Below are positions 5,268-5,970 of a DNA stretch of 5,970 nt, one piece after another. The notes below the pieces were generated by a model. It worked only from the letters and a program-made list of their open reading frames with translations. It was not told the DNA's origin and searched no databases. The position numbers and the translations under genes were made by a program. Positions within the stretch are counted from its first letter, which is position 1. Every line of letters starts with the position of its first letter. Source of the DNA: Dehalococcoidia bacterium (GTDB lineage Bacteria > Chloroflexota > Dehalococcoidia > JACVQG01). The stretch is taken from positions 1 through 5,970 of the forward strand of contig JACVQG010000207.1 in assembly GCA_015661045.1 (NCBI GenBank), read 5' to 3'.

Positions 5268-5381
5268 AAGAGATAGACTAAATTCTTAGTGTCCCTAAAA
5301 ATCAATTATCGGAGCTAAATCTTCAGGTGCGATCGAAATCAAGAATATTTCAGGCCGGGACAGAGAAGGAATTTTAGGCAG

Positions 5382-5411
5382 ATAATACTGCTTTAAGCGA
5401 GTATTTGTCAA
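5382..5411 (-). promoter_or_regulatory. Sigma-70 type promoter for the TPP-enzyme operon
   Basis: On the minus strand a consensus -35 TTGACA (5411-5406) is followed after 18 nt by TATTAT (5387-5382), one mismatch from TATAAT. Transcription would start near 5375, giving about 250 nt of leader before the GTG at 5124. It is the best promoter match in the window. Confidence 0.6.
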
Positions 5412-5465
5412 TACGCTATGCTGGTTTGTTTAGGTCAGTAAGCGTGAAAGGAGGGATTCGTTTAT

Positions 5466-5495
5466 TGTGGGGGCAATTCATGAATTGCCCCCACA
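5466..5495. repeat. Perfect 30-nt palindrome
   Basis: TGTGGGGGCAATTCA (5466-5480) is followed directly by its exact reverse complement (5481-5495) with no loop. The GC-rich outer arms and AATTCATGAATT centre resemble dispersed intergenic palindromes (REP- or MITE-like) of many anaerobes. No T-run follows on either strand, so a repeat is likelier than a terminator, although it would also block read-through from the upstream gene. Confidence 0.75.
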
Positions 5496-5511
5496 GAGGA
5501 TGTGCCGATGA

Positions 5512-5544
5512 TATACCCCAGGCTTAAACCTCGGGTGGGGTGTA
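5512..5544 (-). terminator. Hairpin after the 2-hydroxyacyl-CoA dehydratase gene
   Basis: TATACCCCA (5512-5520) pairs with TGGGGTGTA (5536-5544), with one T-G wobble, 7 nt beyond the stop codon on the minus strand. An AGG/CCT stem (5520-5522/5529-5531) is an alternative inner pairing. No clear T-run follows. Confidence 0.45.
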
Positions 5545-5550
5545 GGAGGC

Positions 5551-5970
5551 TTATTTACGCTCTGCCAGCCGCTCGAAGAAGGCTTCGAACTGGTTCTTCA
5601 TTTCATCTTCAGGGACAAAGGTCGGGTCCATGAAGTCCATATTCAGGGATAGTAAGGGCACGCCCACCTTTTCCTGGAGTGCATCCTTGATGCTGCGGAT
5701 AGTAGCGCAACCCTGTCGGCAACCGGCATGGGCCCAGAAGATAGCGCCGTCAACTTTGTACGCTGCAGCGTCGTGGACGGCATCGGGCACCATTCCTTCA
5801 TGCAACGGGGAGTATAACTGTGAGCCATCGGGGCTGAGGAAAATCCGCCGTGACAGATTCTCCATAGGATCGGAGAGGTCTAACTGCCAGTCCCGCCAGT
5901 GGTCGTTATCCACGCTGAAGACCATGCAAGCCCCGTGTTCCCGCTCCATCCAGTCCATTAACTTCCAGTT
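5551..5970 (-). CDS. 2-hydroxyacyl-CoA dehydratase family subunit, C-terminal part
   Basis: The frame is open to the window edge (residues NWKL precede the first ATG at 5958 in phase), so this is the 3' part of a longer gene. Full subunits are usually about 380-430 residues and only about 139 are seen here. The sequence matches the C-terminal half of the HgdA/HgdB, FldB/FldC and BcrB/BcrC superfamily. It has LMDWMEREHGA early, a WAHAGCRQGCATIRSIKDAL block whose first Cys corresponds to a conserved cysteine of the iron-sulfur site region, then VPLLSLNMDFMDPTF and FEAFFERL. Such enzymes are oxygen-sensitive [4Fe-4S] heterodimers. They remove water from (R)-2-hydroxyacyl-CoA by ketyl radical chemistry, or reduce aromatic acyl-CoAs, after ATP-driven activation by a separate protein. 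Substrate class cannot be assigned from this fragment; a partner subunit and activator would be expected beyond 5970. It ends 427 nt before the TPP-enzyme genes in the same direction and is likely a separate transcript. Confidence 0.85.
   Translation of the reverse strand, partial: NWKLMDWMEREHGACMVFSVDNDHWRDWQLDLSDPMENLSRRIFLSPDGSQLYSPLHEGMVPDAVHDAAAYKVDGAIFWAHAGCRQGCATIRSIKDALQEKVGVPLLSLNMDFMDPTFVPEDEMKNQFEAFFERLAERK

Larger units (their letters stand above)
5146..5550 (-). other. Non-coding region with leader and hairpins
   Basis: No gene is visible. In minus-strand order it holds a terminator-like hairpin (5512-5544), a perfect 30-nt palindrome (5466-5495), a sigma-70 type promoter (5411-5382), then about 250 nt of presumed 5' leader. 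The leader contains CTCCCT/AGGGAG (5251-5256/5262-5267) beside GGATAAT/ATTATCC (5231-5237/5244-5250), and the 13-nt palindrome GGCATTTAATGCC (5166-5178). I looked for the conserved CUGAGA and neighbouring elements of a TPP riboswitch in the leader and did not find them. Confidence 0.5.

Noticed and set aside
5125..5380. TPP riboswitch in the leader of the TPP-enzyme genes
   Set aside because: The conserved CUGAGA and partner elements are not visible. The enzyme uses TPP but does not make or import it, so such control would also be unusual.

Overview
The window looks like chromosomal DNA of an anaerobic bacterium. Three things support this: a fragment of an oxygen-sensitive 2-hydroxyacyl-CoA dehydratase subunit, strong AGGAGG-type ribosome binding sites, and a near-consensus sigma-70 type promoter (TTGACA-18-TATTAT) on the minus strand. 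The mix of DUF4382, SpoIID/LytB, split thiamine-diphosphate (TPP) decarboxylase subunits and ice-binding-like DUF3494 proteins would fit a Chloroflexota (Dehalococcoidia-like) or similar subsurface lineage. That placement is inference from memory of the families; no rRNA or tRNA is present to settle it.

Layout. (1) Positions 1-1979, plus strand, hold a DUF3494 neighbourhood. One intact secreted gene (638-1795) encodes an ice-binding-like beta-helix followed by a post-COAP-1-type domain. It is flanked by a decayed DUF3494 copy on the left (282-531, two frameshifts and an internal deletion) and a short DUF3494 scrap on the right (about 1869-1907). The intact gene sits behind an unusual tandem array of three Shine-Dalgarno sites, with a 13-codon upstream ORF that overlaps its start as ATGA. 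(2) Positions 2218-3372, plus strand, hold two open frames in the same phase: a DUF4382 domain with a Thr-rich tail, then a SpoIID/LytB domain. A single TGA and about ten codons separate them, and both lack a recognisable export signal. (3) Positions 3373-3670 hold no gene, only hairpins and a possible insertion-sequence end. (4) Positions 3671-5970 run on the minus strand. In transcription order there is a 2-hydroxyacyl-CoA dehydratase subunit fragment (cut by the window edge), a non-coding stretch with a perfect 30-nt palindrome and a promoter, a translationally coupled pair of TPP-enzyme subunits (sulfopyruvate/phosphonopyruvate decarboxylase-like), and a small unrecognised gene broken by two homopolymer frameshifts.

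How they fit together. The left genes make exported, surface-type proteins. The right genes are cytoplasmic metabolism, probably decarboxylation of a 2-oxo acid and dehydration of a 2-hydroxyacyl-CoA, but the substrates cannot be read from sequence. The left DUF3494 region is visibly more GC-rich than the DUF4382/SpoIID part, which suggests the segments have different histories. The frame breaks I can place most precisely are single-base losses in short homopolymers (C-run near 375, A-runs near 3888 and 3756). They may therefore be true pseudogenes or uncorrected sequencing indels; the window alone cannot decide. I found no CRISPR array, tRNA, rRNA, transposase or convincing novel defence system.
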